Assembly: GCF_013032005.1 (NCBI RefSeq)
Contig: NZ_WQBE01000011.1
Location: 81,308 to 145,307, forward strand
Reading direction: 5' to 3'
From: Ruegeria atlantica
Lineage (GTDB): Bacteria; Pseudomonadota; Alphaproteobacteria; Rhodobacterales; Rhodobacteraceae
Length of the DNA: 64,000 bases
Shown piece after piece: positions 1 to 8,578 of the stretch. The translations under genes and the position numbers were made by a program. Numbering within the stretch: position 1 is the stretch's first letter; each line of letters begins with the position of its first letter. The notes beneath the pieces are model-generated. The model was not told where the DNA came from and did no database searches. It worked only from the letters and a program-made list of their open reading frames with translations.

Positions 1-452
1 CGACGCTCGAAGCGCAACTTCTGGGGCATACCGGGGAAAGCATGGTGTCGGACAAGGTCCTCAAGCACATCGTTACGCGCGTCACTGACGAAGGTCTGGT
101 GGTCGAGCTGTTTGATACCGAAGATCAGCCGCTGTTCGAATCGGGAACGGATGAACCGACCCCGATGATGCGGGCGCTGGCCCTGCTGGTGACGCGATCT
201 TCGGATCTGGTGACAAATGCTGTCTCAGTCGAGGGTCACGTCAGCGCCTCGCCCGTGGTTCTGGCGCAGGACCCGTCCTGGGATGTATCGACCTCGCGCG
301 CGCAGGTGGTACGCCAACTGCTTGAGGATAAGGGTTTTGCGGGTTCTCGGCTGGATCGCGTGACCGGTCATGCCGACCGGGAATTGAGCGATGAAAACCC
401 GATGGCCGTGCGCAATAACCGGATCGAAATCATCTTTCTGCGCGACACCTGA
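1..452 (+). CDS. motB: Flagellar motor protein MotB, C-terminal part (partial)
   Basis: The gene enters from the left edge; reading frame 3 is open from the first bases to the stop at 450-452. The visible roughly 149 residues form the C-terminal OmpA/MotB peptidoglycan-binding domain: a hydrophobic beta strand (GLVVELFDTEDQPLF), then a helix-strand core ending in the typical NPMAVRNNRIEIIFLRD segment, where the Arg/Asn-rich stretch contacts peptidoglycan. MotB is the stator subunit that anchors the MotAB proton channel to the cell wall. The N-terminal transmembrane helix and its key Asp lie outside the window. Direct continuity with flgE, flgK, flgL and flgI supports MotB over a general OmpA-like protein. 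Confidence 0.85.
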   Translation, partial: TLEAQLLGHTGESMVSDKVLKHIVTRVTDEGLVVELFDTEDQPLFESGTDEPTPMMRALALLVTRSSDLVTNAVSVEGHVSASPVVLAQDPSWDVSTSRAQVVRQLLEDKGFAGSRLDRVTGHADRELSDENPMAVRNNRIEIIFLRDT

Positions 453-473
453 ACGCACAGGATAGGCCGCATT

Positions 474-495
474 TTAACTGTTAGCGCGCTGTTAA
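474..495 (+). promoter_or_regulatory. Candidate CtrA box upstream of flgE
   Basis: TTAG-N7-TTAA at 481-495 matches the alphaproteobacterial CtrA consensus TTAA-N7-TTAA at 7 of 8 defined positions. A further TTAA lies at 474-477, giving TTAAC/GTTAA arms around a GC-rich centre. It is about 55 bases before the flgE start. CtrA controls flagellar genes in many Rhodobacterales, so the location fits. This is a motif match by eye only. Confidence 0.4.
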
Positions 496-549
496 GGGGC
501 AGTGCGTTAGCTGTTGCCTCAACGATTGACGCAACAGAAGGGCGTGCCA

Positions 550-1845
550 ATGACGATTTCCTCCTCGCTGAATGCCGGTGTGGCTTCTTTGAAGGCCAAC
601 GCCAACCGGCTGGCTACTATTTCAGACAACATCGCCAACTCATCGACCTTCGGCTACAAGCGGGTTGAGACGGATTTTCATTCGATGGTCACCTCGGGTC
701 AGGGCGGCAGCTACTCGGCGGGTGGGGTCAGAACCACCAGCCAGCGTCTGATCGATCAGCGCGGGTCACTGGTGACGACCAACAATTCAACCGATCTGGC
801 AGTACGCGGCCGAGGCATGCTGCCGGTGCGCCCAAGCTCGCAAATCGCGGGTGGCTCGAATGAGATGCAACTGACCACGACCGGTTCTTTCCGCACCAAT
901 GAGGAAGGGTATCTGGTCACCGAATCCGGCTTGGTCCTGCTGGGCTGGCGCGCCAACCCGGACGGTTCAATTCCCGCGGTGCCGCGGGACACCCCGGCGG
1001 CGCTCGAGCCCGTGCAGCTTAGCGTCAATCAACTGTCCGGCGCGCCGACCACACAGATGAATCTGCGTATGAACTTGCCCGCAACGGCCACCGAAGCCGG
1101 GTCGCCGGGCGACACACAACCCCTGTCGGTTGAATATTTCGACAACCTGGGCAAATCCGAAAGCGTGGATATCGAACTTGTGCCAACCGTCCCCGGGGCC
1201 GGCAGCAGCAATGAATGGACCATGGTGCTGCGCGACTCAGCCTCGGGCGGGGCGGTGATCGGGGAATACACGCTGACGTTCACCGACAGCCGCACCGCTG
1301 GCGGCACACTGGCCAGCGTCGCCACCGTATCGGGCGGGGCTTATGACCCGGCAACCGGCAGCCTTGTGGTCAACGTCGCGGGTGGCCCGATGGAGATCAA
1401 TATCGGCCAGATCGGCGATGCGGACGGCATCACGCAACTGTCCGATACCTTTGCGCCCGTTTCGATCACACGCGACGGGTCGGCCGTGGGCACGATGACC
1501 AGCGTTCAGGTCGATGAAAATGGCTATGTATATGCGTTCTATGACACCGGTGTCAGCCGCCGCATGTTCCAGATCCCGCTGGCGGATGTGCCCAACCCCA
1601 ATGGCCTGACCGCGCTGGACAGCCAGACTTATGCGCCATCACGGGAAAGCGGCACATATTTTCTCTGGAACGCAGGGGAAGGTCCAACAGGTGAACTTGT
1701 GTCTTTCGCGCGCGAGGAATCGACCACAGACATCGCGACCGAGCTGACTTCGCTGATCCAGACCCAACGCGCCTATTCCTCGGCTGCCACGGTGATTCAG
1801 ACGGTTGATGAGATGCTGCAGGAAACCACCAACATCAAACGCTGA
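550..1845 (+). CDS. flgE: Flagellar hook protein FlgE
   Basis: A 431-residue protein that polymerises into the flagellar hook outside the cell. The N-terminus (MTISSSLNAGVASLKANANR, then LATISDNIANSSTFGYKR) is the flagellar rod/hook family signature; the C-terminus (LTSLIQTQRAYSSAATVIQT, then VDEMLQETTNIKR) is the matching axial coiled-coil. The ATG at 550 is chosen because AGAAGG at 536-541 sits eight bases upstream; an in-frame TTG at 514 would add 12 residues and lacks such a site. The middle is the variable hook D1/D2 region. It is followed after 33 bases by flgK, presumably in the same transcript. Confidence 0.93.
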   Translation: MTISSSLNAGVASLKANANRLATISDNIANSSTFGYKRVETDFHSMVTSGQGGSYSAGGVRTTSQRLIDQRGSLVTTNNSTDLAVRGRGMLPVRPSSQIAGGSNEMQLTTTGSFRTNEEGYLVTESGLVLLGWRANPDGSIPAVPRDTPAALEPVQLSVNQLSGAPTTQMNLRMNLPATATEAGSPGDTQPLSVEYFDNLGKSESVDIELVPTVPGAGSSNEWTMVLRDSASGGAVIGEYTLTFTDSRTAGGTLASVATVSGGAYDPATGSLVVNVAGGPMEINIGQIGDADGITQLSDTFAPVSITRDGSAVGTMTSVQVDENGYVYAFYDTGVSRRMFQIPLADVPNPNGLTALDSQTYAPSRESGTYFLWNAGEGPTGELVSFAREESTTDIATELTSLIQTQRAYSSAATVIQTVDEMLQETTNIKR

Positions 1846-1878
1846 TTTGGGTTTTGACCCGGAAAGGGGGCCTGTCTG

Positions 1879-3330
1879 ATGAATTTGTCGACAGCATTCA
1901 ACAACGCCGTCAGCGGCCTGACGGCCTCGAGCCGCGGCACCTCGGTCGTGTCAGACAATATCGCCAACGCGCGGACGCCCGGCTTTGCCCGCAGGTCTCT
2001 GGAACTGACGACAAACGTGATTTCGGGCACCGGGGTGCGCACCGCAGGCGTTATTCGCAATCAGGACCCGGTTCTAACCGCCAACCGTCGCACCACCGAT
2101 GCGGAACTGGCCTACCAATTTGCAGTTTCCAGCTTTCACACCAGTGTTGAGGGCGTCGTTGGCACGGTTGACGATCCCACATCGCTCGCCAATCGGTTGG
2201 CCGAGTTCGACAGCAGCCTGATCACCGCTGCCAGCCTGCCAGATTCTTCTGAGCGACTGGATCAGGTGACCCGCGCGGGCCGTGATCTGGCCAACGCGCT
2301 CAATTCGGCGTCCGAAGGTGTTCGGCAGCTGCGCTCGGACGCAGATCGCTCCATTGGAAAGCAGGTAGAGAGCCTGAACCAGACCCTCAAGGATATCGAG
2401 AAGCTGAACGCCAAAATTCCGTCGGTCAAACATGCGGGTGGTGATATTGGTGCCCTGCTGGACCAGCGGCAGGTGTTGATAGATCAGGTGAATGAGCTGG
2501 TGCCGGTGAACGCGGTTCCGCGTGCGAACGATCAGGTGTCGCTGTACTCAGACGATGGCCTGATCCTGCTGGAAGGCACGGCTGCCGAATTTTCCTTTAC
2601 CACCACGGGCGACACCAAACCCCACATGACGGTGGGCAATGGGCTGCTGTCGGGGTTAGAGATGAACGGAAACCCGGTGCGCACCGGCGGAGACAACGCC
2701 CAGATACGCGGCGGCGCGCTGATGGCGCAGTTTGAAATTCGCGATGAGCTGGCGGTTGAGGCACAGGCTCATCTCGACTCGGTCGCGCGGGATATGATCG
2801 AACGGTTCGAAACACCCGGTCTGGACCCCACCGCATTGCCTACCGATCCCGGTCTGTTCACGGATGCTGGCAACCGCTTCGATGCCACTGCGCCTGAGGG
2901 GCTGGCCTCGCGCATCAGCTTGAACACGATTGTTGATCCCGACACTGGGGGTGACAGCTGGCGCTTGCGCGACGGGCTTGGTGCGGTGGCCCCCGGCGAT
3001 CCGGGCGATGCCACGCAATTGCAAGCCTTTGGCGCCATTCTCAGCGATGCCCGGCCCGTCGCGGGGTCGCCCTTTGGCACCGGTGACATGCGCGCCTCGG
3101 ACCTGACCGATGCGCTGATGTCCAGAACCGGGTCGGACGCTCATTCCGCCAGCCAGCGCCTGACCTTTGCCAACAGCGCGCAGCTGGAAATGGCCAGAAT
3201 CGAGGCGGAACAGGGCGTGGATACCGACCAGGAATTGCAGAACCTGATGGAGATCGAGCAGGCCTATGCCGCGAACGCGCGGGTCATCTCGGTAGTGGAT
3301 GAATTGATGCAAACCTTGTTGAGGCTCTGA
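1879..3330 (+). CDS. flgK: Flagellar hook-associated protein 1 (FlgK)
   Basis: A 483-residue hook-filament junction protein. The N-terminus (MNLSTAFNNAVSGLTASSRG with SDNIANARTPGFARR) and C-terminus (LMEIEQAYAANARVISVVDE ending LMQTLLRL) are the paired rod/hook family helices. The central part carries the FlgK-type segments LNQTLKDIEKLNAKI and LLDQRQVLIDQVNELV. A GGAAAGGGGG purine tract precedes the ATG. The stop TGA shares one base with the flgL start, indicating translational coupling. FlgK and FlgL together connect hook to filament. Confidence 0.93.
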   Translation: MNLSTAFNNAVSGLTASSRGTSVVSDNIANARTPGFARRSLELTTNVISGTGVRTAGVIRNQDPVLTANRRTTDAELAYQFAVSSFHTSVEGVVGTVDDPTSLANRLAEFDSSLITAASLPDSSERLDQVTRAGRDLANALNSASEGVRQLRSDADRSIGKQVESLNQTLKDIEKLNAKIPSVKHAGGDIGALLDQRQVLIDQVNELVPVNAVPRANDQVSLYSDDGLILLEGTAAEFSFTTTGDTKPHMTVGNGLLSGLEMNGNPVRTGGDNAQIRGGALMAQFEIRDELAVEAQAHLDSVARDMIERFETPGLDPTALPTDPGLFTDAGNRFDATAPEGLASRISLNTIVDPDTGGDSWRLRDGLGAVAPGDPGDATQLQAFGAILSDARPVAGSPFGTGDMRASDLTDALMSRTGSDAHSASQRLTFANSAQLEMARIEAEQGVDTDQELQNLMEIEQAYAANARVISVVDELMQTLLRL

Positions 3331-4340
3331 TGATGAATTTGACGTCTATTGGCGATCTGGCGCGGGGCATGACATTGCGGACCCGCTCGACCGAACTCAG
3401 AAACGAAATCGAAACCCTGTCTTATGAGATGTCGACCGGCAAGGTTCAGGATGTGTCGGGACGTCTGGATGGTGACTATTCCCATCTGCTGGATCTGGAC
3501 CGCAGCCTATCGCGTCTAGACGCTTATCAGATATCGACGGCTGAGGCTGGGCTGTTCACGGATGCCATGCAGCTGAGCTTGACCACGATTAACGAGTCCG
3601 TGACCGAGTTGACCTCCTCCCTTTTGTCCTTCGGCACGTCAAACCAGGCGGTCAGCCATGAAAATGCATCGGTTCAGGCCCGGAACGAGTTGGATACGAT
3701 CATATCAGCGCTGAACACCCGCGCTGGTGGACGCAGCCTGTATTCCGGCGCGGCCACTGATGTCTCCCCCCTGCCGTCAACCGACACGTTGTTGAACGCA
3801 CTTGAAACGGAGCTGAGCGGATACGTCACAACGGCGGATATCAGACAGGCGGCAGAAGACTGGTTCAACGACCCCGCCGGGTTTGACGCGGTGATCTACC
3901 AGGGCTCGGGCAATGCGTTGGCACCAATGCAGATATCCGAGAATGAAAGCATCACGATCCCGATCACAGCCACCGACCCCGCGATCAAGGATGCGATACG
4001 GGATATCGCCGTTGCGGCGTTGGTCTCTGACAATGCTCTGAACTTGCCGCGTGATCAGCGCACTGCCCTGTTTACACAGTTGGGCGTCGATCTGGCCAAC
4101 ACCCAGAACGATGTGGTGAACTTGCGCGCTCAGGTCGGTTCAGCAGAGGCTCGGATCGAACAGGCGGCCACGCGCAACAGCGCCGCGCAGACCAGCCTTG
4201 AATTCAGCAGGAACAAGTTGATCGCTGCGGACCCCTATGAAACAGCTGCACAGTTGCAGACCGTCCAGTTCCAGTTGGAGAGCCTGTATTCCGTCACCGT
4301 TCGCAATGCGAACCTGTCGCTGGTGAATTTCCTAAGATGA
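3330..4340 (+). CDS. flgL: Flagellar hook-associated protein FlgL (flagellin-like)
   Basis: A 336-residue flagellin-family protein. It starts on the ATG that overlaps the flgK TGA by one base; a second ATG follows immediately. The N-terminal helix (SIGDLARGMTLRTRSTELRN, with LSYEMSTGKVQD) and the C-terminal helix (ETAAQLQTVQFQLESLYSVT, then VRNANLSLVNFLR) resemble flagellin D0/D1 segments, but the position after flgK and the length fit FlgL rather than FliC. Its role is the second hook-filament junction ring. It overlaps flgI by four bases. Confidence 0.88.
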   Translation: MMNLTSIGDLARGMTLRTRSTELRNEIETLSYEMSTGKVQDVSGRLDGDYSHLLDLDRSLSRLDAYQISTAEAGLFTDAMQLSLTTINESVTELTSSLLSFGTSNQAVSHENASVQARNELDTIISALNTRAGGRSLYSGAATDVSPLPSTDTLLNALETELSGYVTTADIRQAAEDWFNDPAGFDAVIYQGSGNALAPMQISENESITIPITATDPAIKDAIRDIAVAALVSDNALNLPRDQRTALFTQLGVDLANTQNDVVNLRAQVGSAEARIEQAATRNSAAQTSLEFSRNKLIAADPYETAAQLQTVQFQLESLYSVTVRNANLSLVNFLR

Positions 4341-5431
4341 AGCTTTTTGTTTTCCTACTGATGTTGCTGCCCGGGATAGCATCCGCTGGCACGATCCGCC
4401 TGAAGGACCTTGTGGATTTTGACGGGGTGCGGGGCAATGATCTGGTCGGCTATGGCCTGGTTGTCGGGCTGAACGGAACTGGCGACGGGCTGCGCAATTC
4501 ACCCTTCACCGAAGAGATTATGTCGAACATCCTGGAACGGCTGGGCGTCAACGTGAATGGCGAAGATTTTCGCCCTAAAAACGTAGCGGCTGTGTTGGTG
4601 ACCGCCAGCCTGCCGCCTTTCGCGCGGGTCGGCGGGCAGATCGACGTGACGGTGTCGGCCATTGGTGATTCCAAAAGCCTGTTGGGTGGCACCCTGATCA
4701 TGACACCGCTCAACGCGGCCGATGGGCAAATCTATGCTGTGGCGCAAGGCACGGTTCTGGCCGGTGGAGCCGTGGCTGAGGGTGAGGCTGCGTCGGTTGT
4801 TCAGGGAGTGCCGACCTCCGGCGTGATCCCCTCGGGCGCACGGGTTGAGCGTGAGATCGATTTTGACCTGTCAACCTTGACGCAAATGCGCCTTGCCCTG
4901 CGCGAGCCGGACTTCACCACCGCCAGTCGGATTGAGATTGCGATCAACACAGAATTCAACCGCGCAGTGGCGATTATGCGGGATTCCGGCACGGTGGAAC
5001 TCAACATTGCCGCAACCCAGTCGGTTTCAACCGCGCATGCGCTGGGTCGGATCGAAAACATTCTGGTCGAACCGGAAACCAAGGCGCGCGTCGTGGTCGA
5101 TCAGCGCTCAGGGACCATCGTCATGGGGCAAGAGGTTCGGATTTCACGGGTCGCGGTATCACAAGGCAATCTAACCCTGACAGTCGAGGAATCCCCCATC
5201 GCAGTTCAGCCTAACCCTTTTGCCCGCGGCGAAACGGTTGTGGTCCCCCGCACTTTCGCCGGTATCGAAGAAGAAGAGGGCACTGGGTTGGCCGAAATCC
5301 CCGAGGCAACTACCCTGTCCGAGGTTGTGGCCGGGCTGAATGCGCTGGGCGTGTCGCCCCGCGACATGATCGACATACTGAAAACGATCAAGGCCGCCGG
5401 GGCATTGCACGCTGAGTTTGTAGTTCGATAA
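4337..5431 (+). CDS. flgI: Flagellar P-ring protein FlgI
   Basis: A 364-residue protein with a Sec signal peptide (MKLFVFLLMLLPGIASAG) that assembles the periplasmic P-ring around the rod. The mature part opens with RLKDLVDFDGVRGNDLVGYG and then LVVGLNGTGDGLRNSPFTEE, the hallmark of FlgI. The C-terminus (LSEVVAGLNALGVSPRDMID, then ILKTIKAAGALHAEFVVR) is equally typical. Length matches the family (about 365). The start overlaps the flgL stop by four bases, and the gene closes the flagellar block; the next genes are convergent. Confidence 0.95.
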   Translation: MKLFVFLLMLLPGIASAGTIRLKDLVDFDGVRGNDLVGYGLVVGLNGTGDGLRNSPFTEEIMSNILERLGVNVNGEDFRPKNVAAVLVTASLPPFARVGGQIDVTVSAIGDSKSLLGGTLIMTPLNAADGQIYAVAQGTVLAGGAVAEGEAASVVQGVPTSGVIPSGARVEREIDFDLSTLTQMRLALREPDFTTASRIEIAINTEFNRAVAIMRDSGTVELNIAATQSVSTAHALGRIENILVEPETKARVVVDQRSGTIVMGQEVRISRVAVSQGNLTLTVEESPIAVQPNPFARGETVVVPRTFAGIEEEEGTGLAEIPEATTLSEVVAGLNALGVSPRDMIDILKTIKAAGALHAEFVVR

Positions 5432-5450
5432 GCAAACAGAACCGAGCAGG

Positions 5451-5472
5451 TGGCGGGATCAGATGCCCGCCA
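5451..5472. terminator. Hairpin between convergent flgI and the DUF1523 gene
   Basis: TGGCGGG (5451-5457) pairs with CCCGCCA (5466-5472) around an eight-base loop. It lies exactly between flgI and the stop of the minus-strand gene. No T-run follows on either strand, so it is at best a weak bidirectional terminator or transcript-end stabiliser. Confidence 0.4.
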
Positions 5473-6120
5473 TCACTTGGATTTCCAGCTATCAAGCCAG
5501 CGGCGGAACCCGTTGCGCTTTTCTTCGATCGCATCACCGGCGGCATAAATCCCATCTTCCATATTCTCAAGCATCGGGTCGATACGGCGTTGCCGGAACC
5601 GACGCCAGCGCACCCAAATAGCCCAGACGACGGCAAAGAAAACCGTCAGAAAGATGATGTTGAACCATGGGATCAGCCGCACATCAGGGCTGTCCACCGG
5701 GCGCACCGAGACCACATTGGGAAAGATCGACATAAGCTGATTGCGCCAACCATAATGGCGCAAAACCACCCATTGCGGGTTATCCGCAGTCGACACGAGA
5801 TTGGTCAGTTCCGCCTGTAGGTTCGAACTGTCGAGTTTGAAATAGGGCGGCCAGCCCCAGCCGGTATCCTCATTGCGATAAACGCGCGGTTTCCCGTTCG
5901 GGCGGAAGGTCTCCACAAATCGCACATCTCGGTTGACAGTCTGCGCGCCCTCTTGGCCTGTATCTTGCTGTGCCCAGAAGATCGAGTTCTCACCAAAATC
6001 GACGCGCCGCACCTCGGTTTTTACGATCCGCACCACATCTTGCTGTGGCAAGGTGTATTCCAGCACCGAGGCAACAAGCCCCCAAAACACGATGATGAAT
6101 ACCCATTTGACATAGACCAT
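5473..6120 (-). CDS. DUF1523-type membrane protein, last gene of the AAA+ operon
   Basis: A 215-residue protein with a transmembrane segment at about residues 3-22 and a second at about 154-174 (WFNIIFLTVFFAVVWAIWV), leaving an outer loop of roughly 130 residues between them and a basic tail after KRNGFRRWLDSWK. The loop contains QDVVRIVKTEVRRVDFGENS and a conserved-looking PRVYRNEDTGWGWPPYFKLD. I recognise this pattern as DUF1523, common in Rhodobacteraceae and of unknown function (from memory). It starts 11 bases after the 88-residue membrane gene, so it is the eighth and last gene of the minus-strand operon. Confidence 0.7.
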   Translation of the reverse strand: MVYVKWVFIIVFWGLVASVLEYTLPQQDVVRIVKTEVRRVDFGENSIFWAQQDTGQEGAQTVNRDVRFVETFRPNGKPRVYRNEDTGWGWPPYFKLDSSNLQAELTNLVSTADNPQWVVLRHYGWRNQLMSIFPNVVSVRPVDSPDVRLIPWFNIIFLTVFFAVVWAIWVRWRRFRQRRIDPMLENMEDGIYAAGDAIEEKRNGFRRWLDSWKSK

Positions 6121-6131
6121 CTATCCGGCCC

Positions 6132-6398
6132 TCATTTGAAATTAGTAATATAGATCAGCAGGGCAATGGCCCCAAGCGGGATGACATAGACACCCAGCAG
6201 CAGTTTCTTGCGGAACGATTTGTCATATTGCCGCATTCCCCGCTCGAGAAAAGCCTCTCGATCACCGTGCAGCCCTTTTTTTTCCCAATGCGCGATCAAC
6301 TTACGCCGACGGACGAGGCGGGAATAGATCGACAGCCCGACATAGATCACGGTCAGAACGATCAGCAGTGGAATTAGAAAACGGATTGCGACAAGCAT
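6132..6398 (-). CDS. Small membrane protein (88 aa), gene 7 of the operon
   Basis: An 88-residue protein with two hydrophobic helices, near residues 3-22 (AIRFLIPLLIVLTVIYVGLS) and 67-84 (LLGVYVIPLGAIALLIYI). Between them is a charged cytoplasmic-type stretch (RLVRRRKLIAHWEKKGLHGD, then REAFLERGMRQYDKSFRKK). Its ATG follows the previous stop with no spacer (TGA directly followed by ATG on the minus strand), which indicates strict co-expression. I do not recognise the family. The helix-charged-helix layout suggests a membrane adaptor, but that is inference. Confidence 0.6.
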   Translation of the reverse strand: MLVAIRFLIPLLIVLTVIYVGLSIYSRLVRRRKLIAHWEKKGLHGDREAFLERGMRQYDKSFRKKLLLGVYVIPLGAIALLIYITNFK

Positions 6399-7736
6399 TC
6401 AATTCCTCCCAACTGCGCCCCAGGGACCAACGCGTGCGATGATGTCATCGCTAATCCGGTCACTGCCGCTCATGTCCGGTTCATGTCCGAACAGCGCAGC
6501 GCGGGCGCCCGCCTTGTCCACCTGATACTCGCGCGCAAGAAAGTCGGCAACATAGGCTTTCTTGGTCTCGGGCCAACCGGCATAGGTGTTGTAAAACAGT
6601 TCTTTGTGGCAGATGAACATTTGGCGCGGGTCCAGCGGGGCCAGCTCAGCCAGCAGCATGTTCACCAGATCACGGTTCGACGTATCGGTGGCCCGCAACG
6701 TGTAGAAATAGGCCGGATGGTCCGAGGTGATGCGCGGCCACGGACCACCATCCTTCGCCCAGCGCAGTAATTGGCCCAAACCGTGATAAGCCTCGGGCAG
6801 GCGGTCTGCGTGATTACGGGCCAGCCGTCGCATATCGCTGCGATCCAGCCCCGTCAGGTCAACACCTGCATCCGCCGCCGCGTCGACGGTCAGGAAATCC
6901 ATCTTTTGCTGCAGGATCGCGGTGGCATCCACGCCCCGCGCTTTGACGATTGGTTCGACCAAGTCGTTATAGTCAAGAAACTTGGCGATCTGGTTTCGCT
7001 GCGACGGCTCGAACGTGTATTTGATCTTCAGATCGTCGGGTTTTTCGCCCATGCAGATCGCCGCCGGATGGTCCAGATCCGGGAACAGATAGAGCCCGCC
7101 GAAATGCGCCGTCCAGAAGTTGCGTTGCTCAAACGCGGTGTGGCGTAGGCGAACGGGGTTGCGGGTGACGTCGCCGGTTTCCTTGGCCGTTTCGATCATC
7201 TTGGCGATCAACACATCATCGAACCAGGCGTCCTCTTCGGTCTTAAACCGCTCGACCATGCCCGCCAATTGCTGCGCCTTGCGCAGGGTGCCGCCTGCAG
7301 TGTCGGCCTCAATCTCGATCTTTTTGATGTTCAGCAGATCGCGCGGCGTGGTGAGTTTGATGACCGAGTTCACCAGCTCTCCGGCCACTGCATCGGTGGC
7401 GGTCAGGGCGAACAACTGCGCCTCGTTCATCTCGATGAATTCGCGCAGAATATCGCGCGAGGTCGAGAATTTGACGTTCAGCAAAGGCGCGCGTTTCTGC
7501 TCGGTCGTCAGCAGGATGAACTGCCGGTTGACCCCGTTGGGATTGAGGTAAAGCTCATCCTCCAGCTCAATCCCCACCTCCGGCGAATAGCCCGAGATAT
7601 CGACATGGAAATCCGTCAGCGCCGTGGTCTTGCCCGCCAGATGCTGCAGCGCGCGGTTATACCGCTCGACCAGAGCCGGGCTGGAGATGTGGACGAGGTT
7701 GCCAAACATCAGGCCTTTTTTGATGAGGCGGATCAT
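6399..7736 (-). CDS. Uncharacterised 445-residue soluble protein, gene 6 of the operon
   Basis: The start is the ATG at 7736, which overlaps the stop of the preceding gene as ATGA; a longer open frame upstream would run into that gene. No signal peptide or membrane helix is seen. The protein opens MIRLIKKGLMFGNLVHISSP and contains an alternating alpha/beta body with FHVDISGYSPEVGIELEDEL and ITSDHPAYFYTLRATDTSNR. No catalytic signature is obvious. It may belong to a Rhodobacterales-restricted DUF family (possibly DUF6638, from memory, unverified). Two 4-base overlaps and a zero-base junction tie it to genes 4, 5, 7 and 8, suggesting a partner of the AAA+ ATPase. Confidence 0.65.
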   Translation of the reverse strand: MIRLIKKGLMFGNLVHISSPALVERYNRALQHLAGKTTALTDFHVDISGYSPEVGIELEDELYLNPNGVNRQFILLTTEQKRAPLLNVKFSTSRDILREFIEMNEAQLFALTATDAVAGELVNSVIKLTTPRDLLNIKKIEIEADTAGGTLRKAQQLAGMVERFKTEEDAWFDDVLIAKMIETAKETGDVTRNPVRLRHTAFEQRNFWTAHFGGLYLFPDLDHPAAICMGEKPDDLKIKYTFEPSQRNQIAKFLDYNDLVEPIVKARGVDATAILQQKMDFLTVDAAADAGVDLTGLDRSDMRRLARNHADRLPEAYHGLGQLLRWAKDGGPWPRITSDHPAYFYTLRATDTSNRDLVNMLLAELAPLDPRQMFICHKELFYNTYAGWPETKKAYVADFLAREYQVDKAGARAALFGHEPDMSGSDRISDDIIARVGPWGAVGRN

Positions 7737-8578
7737 TTTTTCTCCGTCTCCCAAACATTGGCATCTATCAGTTTTCGCAGAGACGAATTTATGTCGGCTA
7801 TTCGCCAAACCTGCAATTTGTTTCTATCTGCCTCGGAGAGCGAAGACTGCAGTTCCGATGTCTTTGTTACAATTTGGAACAAGTCTTGAATTGGTCCAGT
7901 TTTCAAAGGCGCTTTTTCGACCACGATGGAGGTTTCGGAAGAAAGCAAAGCCTTTTCAGCACCAACTAGTCTTTCCGCGACGAACTCTAACTTAGCACGA
8001 GGGCTTAAGTTCCTCATAGATGAATGATAAAATGGCTGGATATCGCGAAAGTGAGTTAGTTGACCAGCGTCTTCAAGGGAGTATTTCCACTCCAGTGAAT
8101 TCAATCGCCCAAGCGAAAATTCCTCGTCGAGCTGGGTCAACAATTTACTGAATTCCGCAGATGCTCGATCCTCCACTCGTTGTTTCTGTTCCTCTTCAAA
8201 GATTTTACCCTGTAGCTCTAGCAACTTAACTTGCTTGTCTTGGGCTTTGGCCATGTCTTGAGTTGCCACCCGCTGCTCACGTAGTTCCTCTCTTTGCGCA
8301 GCCAGTTCTTGGCTTTGTAGCCAGACAGTTGCGATTAACCATATGAATGCTAGAGCACCCGCGAAGCCCGCCAGAGTGTCGCCGACCTCATTTGGAGCCG
8401 CCTTGAGGAAGTAAGACCACTTGGTTCCAACACAGTCTTCGACACCAAAAAAACTGACTTCACAAACAGAAAGCAGAGCAGTTAACACACCAAATACTAC
8501 AATCGCACAGGTTGCTATAAGCCCCCATAGTATTGGGTTGCCAAGTCGCAAGAAACGGTTGCGTTCTGTAGTGCTCAC
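7733..8578 (-). CDS. Two-helix membrane protein with coiled coil (281 aa), AT-rich
   Basis: It starts at a GTG (8578) that overlaps the ATPase stop by four bases and overlaps the next gene by four. Two membrane helices (about residues 16-38 and 69-88) are followed by a strongly charged helix (QSQELAAQREELREQRVATQ) continuing as coiled coil to about 140, then a helical C-terminal domain without recognised motif. This layout is common in abortive-infection-like membrane proteins and in unrelated membrane-anchored coiled coils, so no function is assigned. The base composition is visibly more AT-rich, with AT-rich codons, than the flanking genes, hinting at separate acquisition even though the overlaps are intact. 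Confidence 0.6.
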   Translation of the reverse strand: MSTTERNRFLRLGNPILWGLIATCAIVVFGVLTALLSVCEVSFFGVEDCVGTKWSYFLKAAPNEVGDTLAGFAGALAFIWLIATVWLQSQELAAQREELREQRVATQDMAKAQDKQVKLLELQGKIFEEEQKQRVEDRASAEFSKLLTQLDEEFSLGRLNSLEWKYSLEDAGQLTHFRDIQPFYHSSMRNLSPRAKLEFVAERLVGAEKALLSSETSIVVEKAPLKTGPIQDLFQIVTKTSELQSSLSEADRNKLQVWRIADINSSLRKLIDANVWETEKK

